Below are positions 1-12,695 of a stretch of 64,000 bases of DNA, one piece after another. The notes under the pieces were generated by a model. That model made no database searches, was not told where the DNA came from, and saw nothing but the letters and a program-made list of their open reading frames with translations. Position 1 is the stretch's first letter, and every line of letters begins with the position of its first letter. The translations under genes were made by a program, and so were the position numbers. Source of the stretch: Clarkia xantiana subsp. parviflora (Eukaryota; Streptophyta; Magnoliopsida; Myrtales; Onagraceae); assembly GCA_036873135.1 (NCBI GenBank), contig JAPTYO010000017.1:2480001-2544000 (forward strand). The letters run 5' to 3'.

Positions 1-1393
1 GAGTAGCAGCCTTCGTCGCAGTGAGAGCCTCCGATGGACCTGCGGTTGCGGGACGAATAAAGTCAGGCAGAGTATCATGGGGGCACCAGATGATTTGGCG
101 CTCGAGATGTTGGTCCTTTCCAAAGAAGTTGTAGTATCCCACCTTGAGAACGCGGGGGGTTTCTCCTCGAAGGATGTATTTGATTTCTCGGACCCGCGAT
201 TCCCGATCAGCGGGGATAAACTCCTCGGGGACCAGCTTCCTATATTTCTTAATAGCACGACGAACAAGCTTACCTTCCTCGGCGGTAGTAACCCCGAAGG
301 CTTGGTCTATCTCCTCCCTTCGAGCCCGCTTGGCCTCGGTCCGCTCTGCAGTCGGGGGAGCAGCAGAAGAAGAAGTTCCCTTCTTCAGCGACTTCCGCTT
401 CCGTTTGGAGCCACCCTGGACGGCATCGGTCTCCCCCTGCTTCAACATGAGATGGGTCAACAGAGATGCCTTCTTGGCTGCAAAAATGAAAAGACAAAGT
501 GGTTAGAATTGTTACCCAGATGACTAAATCCTTGGAAACGGAATCGAGGAGCTGGACTCCAATATGAATCAAGTCCTTCTCCACGAGCTTGTTGGCTTCG
601 AGGGGAATGAAAGATTCCCCCCAACGGTAGAGCTGGACCAGCTGGAGAGTGTTGAGGTCATCCTCGGTGTAAACCTCGAGCTTGGGGGCAGGGTCCGCCA
701 CAACCTCCCATCGGGGCCATGGGACAGAGTTGTTTTGGACGAAGAAGTAATACTTCTTTCACCCGCTATTGTTGGACCCTGAATCACGAATAAGCACCCG
801 ATCCTTGTGGAACTTCCAGGTCTCGCTATCCCAGCCAAAACGTGAAAGTTGCTCCTTTGTCCACATGGGGAGTCAGGGGGAGAAGGAGCAAACACCAGCC
901 TTATTACACTTCATTCCGTAGAAGGTGCGGAAGAGCAGCAAACTGTATGTCCACTGCTGGCGGAGGCACAGAAGCTGGAAAGCGTTCCACACGCGGATGG
1001 CATGTGGAGAGAAGGTGCAGGGATGTGTCTGGTAGAAGTTGCACATCTCCACCAGGTTCCCGCAAAAAGGGAATCGAATCCCAGCGTTTATCTGCCCGGT
1101 GGAGACGAACACTTCTCCCTCTCGAGGACGCGTGACGATATGCTTCCTCCTGGTGGTTGGCTGAGACTCGTAGGGGAAGCGGGGCTCCCAGTCCGAGGTA
1201 ATGCAGCCTTCTCGAAGAGCAACCTCGTACGAGGTCTCGGAAATCTCATTAACAGCAAGCTCAAAGGTAAAAGGGGTCCTTGCCCCAGAACTAGCCTCGT
1301 CTAAAAACGGTTACAAACAGGAAAACTTGAGAAAGGAGGAGAAGGTAACATCAGCAAACCATGAAAACAGAGAAAGAAAACCTTACCAGACAT
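1..1393 (-). pseudogene. T1 antisense ORF, degenerate (gypsy-type putative transposon domain)
   Basis: Read on the minus strand from an ATG at 1393. The first exon carries only seven coding bases (ATGTCTG, 1393-1387). It is followed by a GT-AG intron of 86 bases (1386-1301), and exon 2 continues in frame. The second exon has the block GIRFPFCGNLVEMC and the motif WNAFQLLC, closely matching the T2 antisense ORF at 21401-22322. This block resembles the plant 'putative gypsy-type transposon' domain family (Pfam Transposase_28, recalled from memory). A lysine/arginine-rich segment follows near 480-260. Several frame changes (about 870-900, about 570-700) break it. The function of this family is unknown. 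It lies antisense between pol and the 3' LTR. Confidence 0.75.
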
Positions 1394-2005
1394 TGTTGAT
1401 GATTGCTTGGAGAAGATGAAGAAGGGTCGGAAGGGCTGAAGGCCTTGGATCACTTGAAAAACAAAAGAAACTTGGAGAAGAAGCTTCGAGTTCGAAAATG
1501 GCAGAACTTCCAGAAATTGAGACGGTGAAGAAGAAGTGAATAATGCCAGGGTTTTAGCATTTATAAGCAAAGGGACAACTGGATGGATTCGATCTTGATC
1601 ATTGAAGACGAAACGATTCAATCTTGATCGTCGAAATTATGGGGACGGTACAGAAGAGACGTTGGTGAGGTAATGAGTGCTTTTTCAGAAAGCAACAGTC
1701 ACGCTGGTTTGGACGTCGTTTCATAATCCCCAGCATTTAATGCTGCAGTAACCGAGGAGTCTCCTCGGATTTGGCAACTGCCCATAGAGTCCAGTGGGCC
1801 CAAGGCAGTCATGAGTGAGAAACTTTGTCATTCGATAATTGCGCGCAAGGCAAAAGCCTCCGATTGAGATATCAAGAGGCCTGAAGACAAAAGCCTCCGA
1901 TGGCAATATCGGGAGGTATGGACATAAAGCCTCCGACGGTGAGGTCGGGAGGTCTGGAACTGGAAGACACGACGGACTGCAAGTCCTCCATGTCTTGGGG
2001 GCAAA
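1394..2005. other. T1 non-coding region up to the polypurine tract
   Basis: Holds the putative 5' leader and promoter of the antisense ORF and short imperfect repeats of the type AAAGCCTCCGATNG (about 1850-1940). The polypurine tract before the LTR lies at about 1994-2005. No sense-strand gene was seen. Confidence 0.6.
1557..1567 (-). promoter_or_regulatory. TATA-like box upstream of the T1 antisense ORF
   Basis: The minus strand reads TTATAAATG about 165 bases before the ATG of the antisense ORF. T2 has TATAAAAC at the equivalent position (22475-22481), with similar flanking bases. This suggests a promoter for the antisense gene separate from the LTR. Inferred from position and conservation only. 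Confidence 0.45.
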
Positions 2006-2745
2006 TGATGGGTTCCGATGTAATCGTTAGCCCCGTTAACAGTCAGTAGACGGCGAATAAATCCAGTGGGCCTCGTGAAAGGCCTGGGAGGCCCAGAAGC
2101 CCAGTATGAAGGGTCCCGACTGTAGCAGTCCCGATATATGAGCTGAATGCTCCCGACAAAAAGCCTCTGAGTAGGCCCCGATATGTCTTTGTAAAGGCTC
2201 CGATGATAAAGCCCCGATGAGGCTGGACCTGTCTCGTGAGACGAGGGGTCCTGGGTGGTGACCTAGAATGAGATAACTCTGGAGTCCCCGACAGTAGTTG
2301 GGACTTGTGATCAGAGGATAAGACCGAGAAATCCGCCTACTAAATAGAGTAGTGGGAAGACGGCCAAGATACAGATAAACCTCCCCCGAGATACGCAGGG
2401 CGTGCCCGAGATACGCGGAGTTTGGGCGAGATACGTGGAGCGTGGGGCGAGATATACGGAATCCCGAACGAGAAATACGGAATCATGGGTAAAACGGCCA
2501 ACCACGGTCACAAGTAACTGAGTAACTTCCCCTTCCTATATAAAGGAGGAAGTTACCTCAGAAAACACATTCTCTAATACGAACTTAGATTACTGCTTAC
2601 CACCCCATTGATCGTACACTCATTTAGGCATCGGAGAGGGATTCTGGGTCACCACCCAGGTCATCCCCTTTTGCAGGATTACGCGGAGCCCAGGAGTTCA
2701 AGCTTTTCTTCAAGAACGTAACGGGGCTTCGACCGTGATCCAACA
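2006..2745 (+). repeat. T1 3' LTR
   Basis: 740 bases, TGATGG...CCAACA. It aligns with the T2 LTRs but is more divergent. Features in order are GATACGNGG-type short repeats (about 2370-2480), a TATA box CTATATAAAGG (about 2532) and the motif CATTTAGGCATCGGAGAGGG (about 2621-2640). That motif recurs in all Tat-type LTRs of this window. Confidence 0.85.
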
Positions 2746-4234
2746 GTTCCGTCTCTTGAATCTCTCCTTGCGCCTGCAGTCATACACAAAAGAAGCATCG
2801 ACCGGACTCCACTATCACAACCGCCAGAATCGGCCACGCCACTCCGATCCGCCACAAGCCTTTCGACACCGTTCATCTAGCTCCGGTCACGAGTCGATCA
2901 TCTTCTTCGCTCCAACCCAATACGTGCTGCTACAAGGTTATCTCCAAGTCTTTCCATAATCAAACTTCCTCCGCCGTTGGCCCCGTGGTCGTCTCCGCAT
3001 CGCTCGCCGGACCCAACACTCCTCATCGCCCACCTTCTGCCGCCCGGAGTCCAGAAACCCGCCAAGCCCGTTGCCTTGTGTTGCCTCGACCTCCACCATC
3101 CAGGTAAGCCGCCGCTGCTCCACCAACCGCCGCACCCAGCATCGACTCCGACCTGCCCTACTTGGTGCCAAGCCGCGACGAACCACTGCCTTCCCTGCTG
3201 CCATGTTCTTCCCCTGCCTCGACTAGTAGCCATTCAGCCAGCGCCGGTGACGAACCATCGCCGCTCCTCCACAACTACAGGTTGCTCCCAGCTCTGTTGC
3301 GTCCCGTTCCTACCTCGCCACGCCTAGCCAGATGTCCAGACCTCGCCGGCGTCCGTCGCCCGTCCTCGACGTCGTTGACATCGCCGCTTTCCCCGACGTT
3401 GCCGCTGCTCACTCTTCTTTCGTGGTTTTATTTCTCCTGCTGAAAGTCCCGAGATCGACCTCCCCGCTAAGCAAGTGTCCCACCTCCGACCAGAAATTCA
3501 TCGTCTGTCCGACTCTGTTCCCAGCTGTTCCGCCACTCGCAGCTCTGACCATCCCTGTTTCACCTGAACATCAACTCACCGCACTCTGATTGCAGGCCAC
3601 CGAGTTCCGCCTCTGTCCGATCATTCCCCTTGCCCCTGTCATTGATGTCGGTACCCGTGGTTCTAATTCCGATCTAACTAGGAACCGTCCGATCTGCCAT
3701 AACGTGTTCCACTTGCAGCTCTCCTTGCAAAGTAGAAAAGGGGAATGTCCAAGTTATTTCGAGATGAGCAGACTGAGAGGTATGATGAATTACTCGTCGA
3801 ATTTTGGAGCTACTGAAATATTATCCATGTCTTCTTGTGTTTGTTTTTTTCTTTTGCATACTATATTATTCCACTCATTCCAATGCCCTCATAAATTGTT
3901 TAGTTGTTATTTACTAAATGTGGTCTTAATTTTCTTTTACTAATTGTTTGTTAGGATTTAATATTAGGATGATATAATTTAATTAGGTCCTATGGTAAAT
4001 TAAGTGAATTGAGTACCGACCAGGCGTAATTAAAATTTGTTTTTTTTTAATTCGTAACAGAATCCCCGAACTCGAATTTCTGATCGTAGACAAATTTTAT
4101 ACCTAGGTGTTTAATTCGTTATTCGTTTAGGTAATTTAGGATTCTAGTTAGCCTTAATTAACTAGTGGCGACTCTTTCAAAATCCATGCGTTTTTAAAAC
4201 GTTATACGCCTTAGGTCGGATTTTAGGTCTGACA
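2746..4234 (+). repeat. O-X: 3' part of an Ogre-like LTR, left end lost
   Basis: The last 270 bases carry the same landmarks as the O-A and O-B LTRs: GAATTGAGTACCGA, a run around ATACCTAGGTGTTTAATTCG, TTAATTAACTAGTGGCGACT and the terminal TCTGACA. The GC-rich 2830-3560 stretch is probably the transcribed leader part of the LTR. Its open frames on both strands are low-complexity and show no known domain. The left end is cut off at the T1 junction. Confidence 0.75.
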
Positions 4235-4237
4235 ATT

Positions 4238-4255
4238 TGGCGACTCTGCTGGGGA
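4238..4255 (+). other. O-X primer binding site
   Basis: TGGCGACTCTGCTGGGGA lies three bases after the LTR end. The identical site follows the O-A and O-B 5' LTRs. From memory, Ogre-like elements use a tRNA-Arg primer with this sequence. Confidence 0.75.
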
Positions 4256-5030
4256 AATTGAGGGTTCGGGCTCATTATATTCGCTTATTGCCATGCTTTT
4301 TGAGTTTTTATATTTTATTATATTCACCATTCTAACTTTGATTTTTTGTGTGACAGGTACATATTTTTGGAGTTATTAACTAACATTTTTTTTGTGGCAT
4401 TGATTACATTCGCACACACACCACTTTAGTGTAATCTCCAAAACGCCTAAAACCCAGGGCGACTAGGAACCCCGGAGGTTTAGTACGGTACGACCGGAGC
4501 GGCTGGGCCGCCGGTACGACTCGGAAAAACTCCACTCGCTTGTGAAGGTCTCGTGATCCCTATGATGGGGGGAGGAAACCACCTTGTCGGGAACCTATCA
4601 GTGGAACCAACCTTGTAGAGCAAAGCCACACATTTTTTACCCCCTAACATGTTGTGTTTTATCCGTGTTTTTTTTTGTTGTAAAAAAGAGTTGTCAGGAA
4701 AACTGTACGTTTTTTTAAACTGTGTAACTTTTATTCTCATGCATTCATCTAACTGAATTTTTTAAAAAAGAACAAAAAAAACTTTTTTCAGCTAAGTAGT
4801 CGGTCATTTAGAAATTTTCTTTCCGATCATGCATTTTGTATGCATTTTTTTTTTAAAAAAAAACCTCTTACCTCTTAGAAAAACTCTTCAGGTAAGTTGA
4901 AGGTAGAGAAGAAAACCTAAGTCTAAAGAAGGAGAAGTTCTCTGGAAAAGTGGAGGTGGAGGCAAATAATGACGGAAAACCTATAGCGAACCTTATAAAG
5001 GGGTATGTTAGGGGTTTTTCTAAAAAACTC
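4256..5030 (+). other. O-X leader remnant and unexplained flank
   Basis: 4256 to about 4895 matches the leaders of O-A and O-B: AT-rich, with many poly-A/T runs and ATGCATT words. From about 4895 to 5030 the similarity stops and I recognise nothing. The last bases before O-A are AACTC, against AAATC after it: an imperfect 5-bp target duplication. Confidence 0.6.
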
Positions 5031-6461
5031 TGTAAACACCTAATTTTGGTCCGCGCGTGGCATGTTCAAAATGTCATATGTGACGCGTTAAAAAATAAAG
5101 TATTTAAATATAGAAGGTCGCGAAGTTTCTAAAGATAGGACTGACTTAAAATAGGATAGTGTATATGCATTAATTATTGTAAAATATTCATAAATATATT
5201 ATGTCTATTTATGGTGAAATACATAAATATATATGTATATTTTCGGGATATTAAATGCATATATTTTTCAGATTTTATTTTCTTATTTTGGGGGTGCTAG
5301 TTTAGCTATAAATAGGGTCATTTTACATGTAAAAAAGGACACCACATAAAAAATAATACACAAATTCTCAAAAATCGTGCTATTTCGTCTTCTAGTGAAA
5401 TAATTTTTTTTTATGTTCTTGCTGCAGCCCTTCTTTCCGCCACTCCGGCCGGTGGCCGTCCTGCCAGCCCGCCCACCTCCGGCTATCCACCTCCAGTGTC
5501 GCCGACCTCCGTCTCTCTCTCTCTCTCTCTCTCTCGTTCATCACTACAATAGCCAGCACTGACCGCGCCGGAGCTCCGCTGCACCGTCCCTCGCACCGTC
5601 GGCCACCACTTCGTCCACTGCACACGCTCGCTCGCCGTACCGCTGCTGTTGCTCCAGACCCGGCTTCCCCAGCTCAGCACTCATGTCCCTTGCCCGTCCA
5701 TGGACGTCCTTTGCTGCTAGCGTCCCGGCCGTTCCGTTCGCCCTTTCCTCCGTCGTTCCCTGCCTGCTAGAGAAGTTGACTGTCCCCTATGCTGGCTATC
5801 GCCGGTTCCCTGCTCCGACGTCCTTGCAGCCAGGTAATTCCCGTCTATTTCCTGATTTTTTCTTTTAATTTTAATAGTATTTTATTATTTATTATATTCT
5901 GTTTTTCTTTATATTATTATATTATATTTAATTAGTTGTTTAGATGTAATTTGATTAAATTAGGTAGCATGTTTAATTGCTTAAGTATGTATATATATTG
6001 AATAATATAGTAGGTTGTTATAAACTTAAGCATGTTAGAAGGTTTTTAGTATCCTAGATTTCATTTTTACTAGGAGTTATAGTTTACAATTATTTTTCTA
6101 GGTTTATGATTATAGTTGACAATATTTTGCATATAATAAATTTAATTAAATCCTGACATTGTTAGACTAATCTGATATAATTTAAAGTTGAGTACCGATA
6201 AAGTTGTTAGATTAAAAATAAAGTTGGCAATTAAGTTAATTGAGTACCGATAGGGCGTATTTAAAGTTTATATTTTTAATTCGTAATAGAACACCCGAAC
6301 TCGAGTTTTTTATCGTATAACAATTTTATACCTAGGTTTTTAATTCGTTATTCGCTTAGGTAATTTAGGATTCTAGTTAGCCTTAATTAACTAGTGGCGA
6401 CTTTTTTCAAATCCACGTTTTCAAGACGTAAATCAACTTAGGTCAGATTTTCGGCCTGACA
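5031..6461 (+). repeat. O-A 5' LTR
   Basis: Runs from TGTAAACACC to CCTGACA, 1431 bases. It carries a TATA box (CTATAAATAG, about 5306), a GC-rich stretch (5420-5840) with a (CT)n tract at 5512-5537, and a conserved AT-rich 3' part. It pairs with the 3' LTR at 46222-47606, which lacks about 110 bases including the TATA box and has a much longer (CT)n. Confidence 0.85.
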
Positions 6462-6464
6462 ATT

Positions 6465-6482
6465 TGGCGACTCTGCTGGGGA
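6465..6482 (+). other. O-A primer binding site
   Basis: TGGCGACTCTGCTGGGGA, identical to the O-X and O-B sites, three bases after the LTR end. Confidence 0.8.
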
Positions 6483-8792
6483 TGATTAAAGGATTTGGGC
6501 TCATTATATTCGCTTATAGCCACGATTTTTGAGTTTTATATTTTATTATCTTCACCATTCTAACTTTGATTTTTGTGAGACAGGTACATATTCTTAGAGT
6601 TATTAACTAACGTTTATTTTTTTGTGGCATTATTTGAATTTACACACACACCACTTTAGAATAATCTCCAAAACGCCTAAAACCGAGGGCGACTAGGAAC
6701 CCCGGAGATTTAGTACGGTACGACCGGAGCGGTAGTTCTGCCGGTACGACTCGGAAAAACTCACTCACTCGTGTAGGTCCCGAGATCCCTTTATAGGGGG
6801 GAGGAAACCGCCTTGTCGAGAGCCTATAAGTGGAACCTACCTTGTAGAGCAAAGCCACACTTTTTTTAAAACCCCTAAATGTAGTTTTTCATCCATGTTT
6901 TTTTTATTAAATGTTATCAGGTAATCTGTATGTTATCTATCTGTGTAACTCTTATTTTTAAGAATGCATCTCATTGCATTTTTTTTAAACAAAAAAAAAA
7001 TATTTCAGTTAAGTAGTTTGTCATTTAGTTGTAGACATTTCTTTCCAAACATGCATTTTGTATGCATTTTCTTTTTTTAACATCTTACTTGAATTTTTTA
7101 TTTCAAACTTGCGTTTCATACGCACTATGTTTTTTTCTTAAAAAAAAAAACTCTTCAGGTAAGTTGTAATTTTTGTTAGCGCGTTGCATATGCAAAAATA
7201 AAAAAACACTTTAGGAAAAATTGTAATTCCACTTTAGCTATTAGTGCTTCTAATTTCGAACGCGCATTCCATATGCATCATTTAAAAACAAAAAATTTCC
7301 CTTAATTGTTTTATTTTTAAATAATGCATATGCATCAATTTTAAAAAAAAAATTTAGATAAATCGTAAGCTCTCTTAGTTTTATGGCTCTTTGTTGAATA
7401 AACCTTTTACCTGATTTTTTTTATATCAAAAGACGTGCATCTTATATGCATTATTTTCGGAAAAAAAAAAAAAATTTCAGGTAAATTGAATTTTTTTTTT
7501 TAGAATTTTTTTTTAAGTTTGCATCTTATTTTTATGTATCTCATATGCATTCTTTTAAAAAAATCTTTTCACCTGAATTTTTTATTTTGAGCAACTATGA
7601 TGCATTGATTTTTTTTTTTCTATTTAAAGAAAAAAAACGAAAAACAAAATATTTCAGGTAGCTTGTAATATTTAACTGTACAACTTCCATCTTATGTACA
7701 TCTCATAGGCATTGCTTTAGGAAAAAAGAGTTTTTAGATAGAATGTAAATCTTCTCTTAGTTGTTGAGCTTTTAATTCCAAACGTGCATTGCATTTGCAT
7801 TTCTTTTTATAAAAAAATTCACCTGGATTTTTTATTTCGTACATACATCCCATATGTATCATTCAGGTAAACTGGTAGTAAGTTGTATGTTTCTTAACGA
7901 TAGAACTTTAACTTTCGAGCATGCGTGAGCTATTTAAAAAAAAAACTGAAAGTGTCATTTGTTTTTGTCCAAGGTGTATTGCACTTTTTTGACAAGATCA
8001 TCAGTTCAACATTCGCATAAGCGAGCGTTTAAAAATGGGAGTTTTGATTCTATTTTTTTTTTTTAAATATATTAACAGTTTAGTTGAGTGCGGCTATTCA
8101 TATTTGAACAAAGGACAAGAAAATATTTTTGAAAAAAAAACTTGTTTTGAGTATCTGTTCTGCGTTTGAGCCAGATAGTGCACTCAGCAAACTCAATAAA
8201 CTCCATGATAGTGCAAAACACATTAGATCATAAATTTTTATTCTTTTTGAAAATTAATCAAAATTATGAAATGAATGACATTAGAAGTTTTTTCAGAAAA
8301 TCATCAATGACTTCTTTTATTCTTTATAACTAACTTTCATGTTTGGTCTTTTTAGGTACCCTTGGTTAGGTATCCCACACATACAAGCTGTGTCGGTCGA
8401 ATGGGGCTATATAAAGAGAACATGTAGCTAATCCAGTTGCACAAAGAACAAACTAATCATTCAAGATATCTAACACGCAGGACTGATAATCATTTCAAAT
8501 CGAGGCCCCTAAAGAGCACATCTCGCGCACGGCCCTTTGCTTGCTGACCATTCTGATGTCACCCGCCGAGTTTGTCCCAGAGAGTTTCCATACCTCTGAA
8601 GCCCCACTTACCATTTGGCCTGCCGGACCAAGTTTCACACCATCCATGAGCGTTCCTCAACCAAGCTATTCATCAAGCATGTGGCTAACCCAAAGGTTGC
8701 TGACCATGGGGCATCCCCGTTGTGATCAAGCATAACAAGAGCATTCGAGAAGCCGAATAACATAGTTGTCGGTGCCTCCCATCATAGGGTAT
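6483..8792 (+). other. O-A leader, no gene seen
   Basis: AT-rich, with recurring units built on 'ATGCATTTT', runs of A or T, and 'CAGGTAA(A/G)TTG'. It aligns with the O-B leader. Around 7919-7957 it preserves the uninterrupted version of the site where T2 entered O-B. Similarity to O-B ends at about 8792 (O-B counterpart about 25008), where Cop1 begins. Confidence 0.7.
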
Positions 8793-9493
8793 AAGCATAT
8801 GATGATGGGCGCCGTAAATGGGAGCCCATTATATGTATATGTTACCTAAGTTAATTGGGTACATGTCACTTTAGGACAATTGGCCAGACCCTAATCTCAA
8901 TTGACATGAGAGGCCAAAAATTGGGGCTCACTTTACTAGTAGGCCGGCCGAAATTAGAGAGTAAGTAAAGTGGACTTTTGTCCACTTTACTCCTCCTATA
9001 TATGAGGAGTTAGGGGTTTTATTAGGGTTAATCACAAATCCATTTAAGTGGTGTTTTGAGAAAAAACCCTTTCCCCAGGATCATCATATTTCGGCCGAAC
9101 CACTTCCTCATAGGTTACTGGCATATGATAATTTACATGGATAGTAGAATTATATATGCATGAGTGAATTCATCGGAATATATTTCCAAAATAAAAGGGC
9201 CTTGGGAAAGCCAAGATCGTGTATGCTTATTTTAAAATTCCCGTTCCAGGAATTTGCGATTAAAACCGTTTTAAAAGACTGGTCTATAGGATGGAAGACG
9301 ACGATAATGTGAACTCTTTCACAACCATCTTCAATTGGTTTACTAGTGGTCGGTTGGTTTAGATGACTGGGGAATCATTATTTGTCGGATTCCATCTTAA
9401 TAGATATTTGATGTATGCAATTCTTTCTCAAAATGTTATTGTCTCCTAATTATGCGTGATTATCAACGTGTTAAGTAACGAATTACAGCATAT
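8793..9493 (+). repeat. Cop1 5' LTR and leader (boundary uncertain)
   Basis: Starts near TGATGATGGG (8800), with a TATA-like CCTATATATG at about 8996 and a GAG start at 9494. No second copy is present to fix the LTR end, and no standard initiator-Met primer site is visible. Confidence 0.45.
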
Positions 9494-9735
9494 ATGACAT
9501 CATCTTGTGCTAATGAGCTTTTGATTGAGACCAACTACGACTCATGGAGTACGCGCTTCAGTGCAATGTTTGAGGATAATGGCCTAATATGTCACATTCA
9601 AAAGTTCATGAGCTGCCCAAATGTTGGTCTAACCAAAGACCTACATTTGCCCATTTTCAATGGGAACAAGATGACAAGAAAGCAAATGAGATATTGCTGA
9701 CTGAGATGTCTCAGGAATTCCATGATGAGTATAAG
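9494..9735 (+). pseudogene. Cop1 gag, 5' piece
   Basis: Encodes about 68 residues with the copia Gag N-terminal pattern (NYDSWSTRF, then FNGNKMTRKQ), then a stop. The reading GAATTCCATGATGAGTATAAG continues in frame at 28860 (GATGTTCTG) once O-B and one ATAAG copy are removed. This is independent support for the O-B target duplication. Confidence 0.6.
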
Positions 9736-11208
9736 TGTAAACACCTAATTTTGGTCCGCGCGTAGCACGTTCAAAATGTCATACGTGACGCGTTAAAAAA
9801 AAGGAAGTATTTAAATATGGCAGGTCGCGAAGTTTCTAAATATAAGACTTGTTTAAATTAGGATAGTTATTTGTATTTATTACAGATAATATTTGTTGAA
9901 TATTTAGAGTATATTTTCTGAATACTTAGCATTTATGGTTAGAATAAATTTGTAATATTTATTTCCTAGTTAGCTTAGGCCTAGATTAGTATAAATAGAG
10001 GTGATTTACAATGTAAAAAGAACACCTCAACATCAATAAAACATTATTTTCTTGGAATCCGTGCGTTTTTTTTTTTAATCATTTTGTGCTTCAGAAAAAA
10101 AAACTTTATTTTTCTTATTTTATTTCATCATCTTCTTCCCCGTTATCTACATCACCTCCGTCGGCGATGGGCCGCTGCCGTCCGTCTCACCCTCGTGTCC
10201 ACCGCTACCCTCTAGCGGCCCAGCTCCTCCGCCACCCTCTCTCTCTCTCTCTCTCTCTCTGTCCCATAGCTGCGCCGATCGGAGCTCCAACCGGACCTTC
10301 GCTCCGCCCCGCCCCCCGCGGGTGACCTCCGGTGCCGAGTCTGCTCTGCCCTTCGCGCTGCCGCCGCGGCCCGTCGTCCCCAGCTGCCCGTCCGTCTTCC
10401 TCTCGCTCCAAGCTCTGACCCAGCTCCGTTCGCCCCACGCTGCCACCGGAACTCCCGCGTCGACCCCGTCCCAGTGACCACCTGTGTCGCGTCGCCCTCC
10501 GCTGTCATCGGGAGCCTGCTGTCCACCTACATCCCGTCCCTGCAGGTAGCGTCCCAGTCGCGTCTTCTTTGTTATTCTTATTTTTATTTTTATTTTATTT
10601 ATTATTATTTATCAGTTATTATGTTATTATTATTATATTAGTTTTAACCATGTAATTTAGACATAGTTTAAGTAAATTGCAATCATTTATTTTAATTTAT
10701 TTATTATATTAGATTTAGTTAGGTAGTTTAAATGTAATTGGTTAAATTTAATTGGGTAGAATATTTAATTGTTAAAATGATTATGCATATATGTTGGATG
10801 AATATTAGGTTGTGTATATATCTAATTTTGGGTTCTGAATTTCTTCTTAATTAGGAGTTGTATATAATAATTTAGTTTAGACTCAGATAATATTTTGCAC
10901 ATGAAAGAAATTTAATTAAATCTTGGCATCGTTAGATTAATTTGAGACATGTGTTCAAATAGTGAAATTGGCAAATTTGTGAATTGAGTACCGAAAGGGC
11001 GTGATTAATTCCATGTGTTTTAATTCGTAATAGAACCCCCGAACTCGAATTTCTTATCGTAGACAGATTTTATACCTAGGTGTTTAATTCGTTACTCACT
11101 TAGGTAAATTTAGGATTCTAGTTAGCCTAATAATTAACTAGTGGCGACTCTTTTAAAATTGCACGTTTTCAAAACGTAATCGCCTTAGGTCAGATTTTAG
11201 GTCCGACA
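9736..11208 (+). repeat. O-B 5' LTR
   Basis: TGTAAACACC to TCCGACA, 1473 bases. TATA-like GTATAAATAG at about 9989, (CT)n at 10237-10260, GC-rich block 10140-10550. It pairs with 27270-28854. Confidence 0.88.
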
Positions 11209-11211
11209 ATT

Positions 11212-11229
11212 TGGCGACTCTGCTGGGGA
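11212..11229 (+). other. O-B primer binding site
   Basis: TGGCGACTCTGCTGGGGA, three bases after the LTR end, as in O-A and O-X. Confidence 0.8.
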
Positions 11230-12695
11230 TAAGTTAGAGGGTTCGGGCTCATTATATTCGCTTATTGCTATGTTTTTTTTTTTGAGTTTTTATATTTTAT
11301 TATCTTCACCATTCTAACTTTTTTTTTTTTTTTGTGACAGGTACATTTTTTTTAGAGTTACAATTAACATGTTTCTTTTTGTGGTATTATTTGAGCTCGC
11401 ACACACCACTTTAGTGTAATACCCAAAATGCCTAAAATCCAGGGCAACTAGGAACCCCGGAGAGTTAGTAAGGGTACGACCGCGCGGCAGAGCTGTCGGA
11501 ACGAATCTGAACAACTCCACTCGCTTGTGAAGGTCCCGTGATCCCTATAATGGGGAGAGGAAACCACATTGTCGGTAACCTATCAGTGGAACCTACCTTG
11601 TAGAGCAAAGCTACACATTTTTTTACCCCCTAACATGTTGTGTTTTATCCGTGTTTTTTTGTTATAAAAAAGTTGTCTGGAAAGGTGTAAGTTTTTTTTA
11701 ATTGTATAACTTTATTTCTCATGCATTCATCTAATTGCATTAAAAAAAAAAAAAAAAAAATTCAGCTAAGTAGTTAGTCATTTAGTTGTAAAAAATTTCT
11801 TTTCAAACATGAATTCCGTATGCATTGTATTTAGAAAAACCTCTTACCTGAATTTTTTTTATTTTAAACATGTGTTTCGTACGCATTATTTTCGAAAAAA
11901 AACTCTTCAGGTAAGTTGTAATTTTGGTTAGCGCGTCGCATATGTGTTGCCTTTAAAAAAACATTTTAGGAAAAATTGTAATTCTTATTTAGCTATTTGA
12001 GCTTCTATTTTCGAACGTGCATTCCATATGCATCATTTCAAAAAAAACTTTTACCTGAATTGTTTTATTTTTAATAATGCATCCAATATGCATTAATTTA
12101 AAAAAAACTTTTTAGATAAATCGTAAGCTGTCTTAGTTTTAGGGCTCTTTTTTTTTTTTTTAAAAAAAATCCTTTTACCTGTTTTTTTTAATCAATAGAC
12201 GTGCATCTCATATGCATTATTTTCGAGAGAAAAAACTCTCAGGTAAATTGTAGTTTTTCTTAGTTGTTGAACTTTTATTTTTAAGTTTGCATCTTGTATT
12301 TATTTTTGTGCATCTTATGTGCATTCTTTTCAACAAAAAAAACTTTTCACTTGAATTTTTAGTTTTGAGCAACTAGGATGCATTGATTTTTTTCCCTCTT
12401 TAAAAAAAAAAAAAAAAATTAGGTAGCTTGTAAGCTTCTTAACTGTACAACTTTCATCTCATATTACAGCTCATAGGCATTGTTTTAGGAAAAATAATTT
12501 TTCATATATATTGTAAATCTTCTCTTAGTTGTTGAGCTTCTAATTCCAAACATTTATTACATTTGCATTTGTTTTTATAAAAAAAAAACTTTGCCTGGAT
12601 TTTTCATTTTGTACATATGTATCATTCAGGTAAACTGGTTGTAAGTTGTAAATTTCTTAACTAAAGAACTTTAACTTTCGAGCATGCATGAGCAC
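11230..12695 (+). other. O-B leader, no gene seen
   Basis: AT-rich and similar throughout to the O-A leader. It ends with the T2 target duplication AGCAC (12691-12695). The leader resumes at 23583. Confidence 0.7.

Larger units (their letters stand above)
1..2745 (+). mobile_element. T1: 3' part of a Tat-type Ty3/gypsy element
   Basis: The stretch matches, in order and orientation, the 3' third of T2 (12696-23577): antisense ORF, polypurine tract, then an LTR beginning TGATGG and ending CCAACA. The polypurine tract TTGGGGGCAAA sits immediately before the LTR at 2006. The pol end and 5' LTR lie left of the window. Base-level divergence from T2 is substantial and the ORF frames are broken, so this is an older copy or a related family. 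It abuts the Ogre-like LTR fragment at 2746, into which it probably inserted. The target duplication cannot be checked because the left end is missing. Confidence 0.85.

Noticed and set aside
2746..2750. GTTCC as T1 target duplication
   Set aside because: The left end of T1 is outside the window, so it cannot be compared.
2898..3443. Overlapping Arg/Pro-rich open frames on both strands
   Set aside because: They lie in the GC-rich leader of an Ogre-like LTR, have low complexity and no domain; same kind of frames occur at 5392-5680 and 10147-10526.
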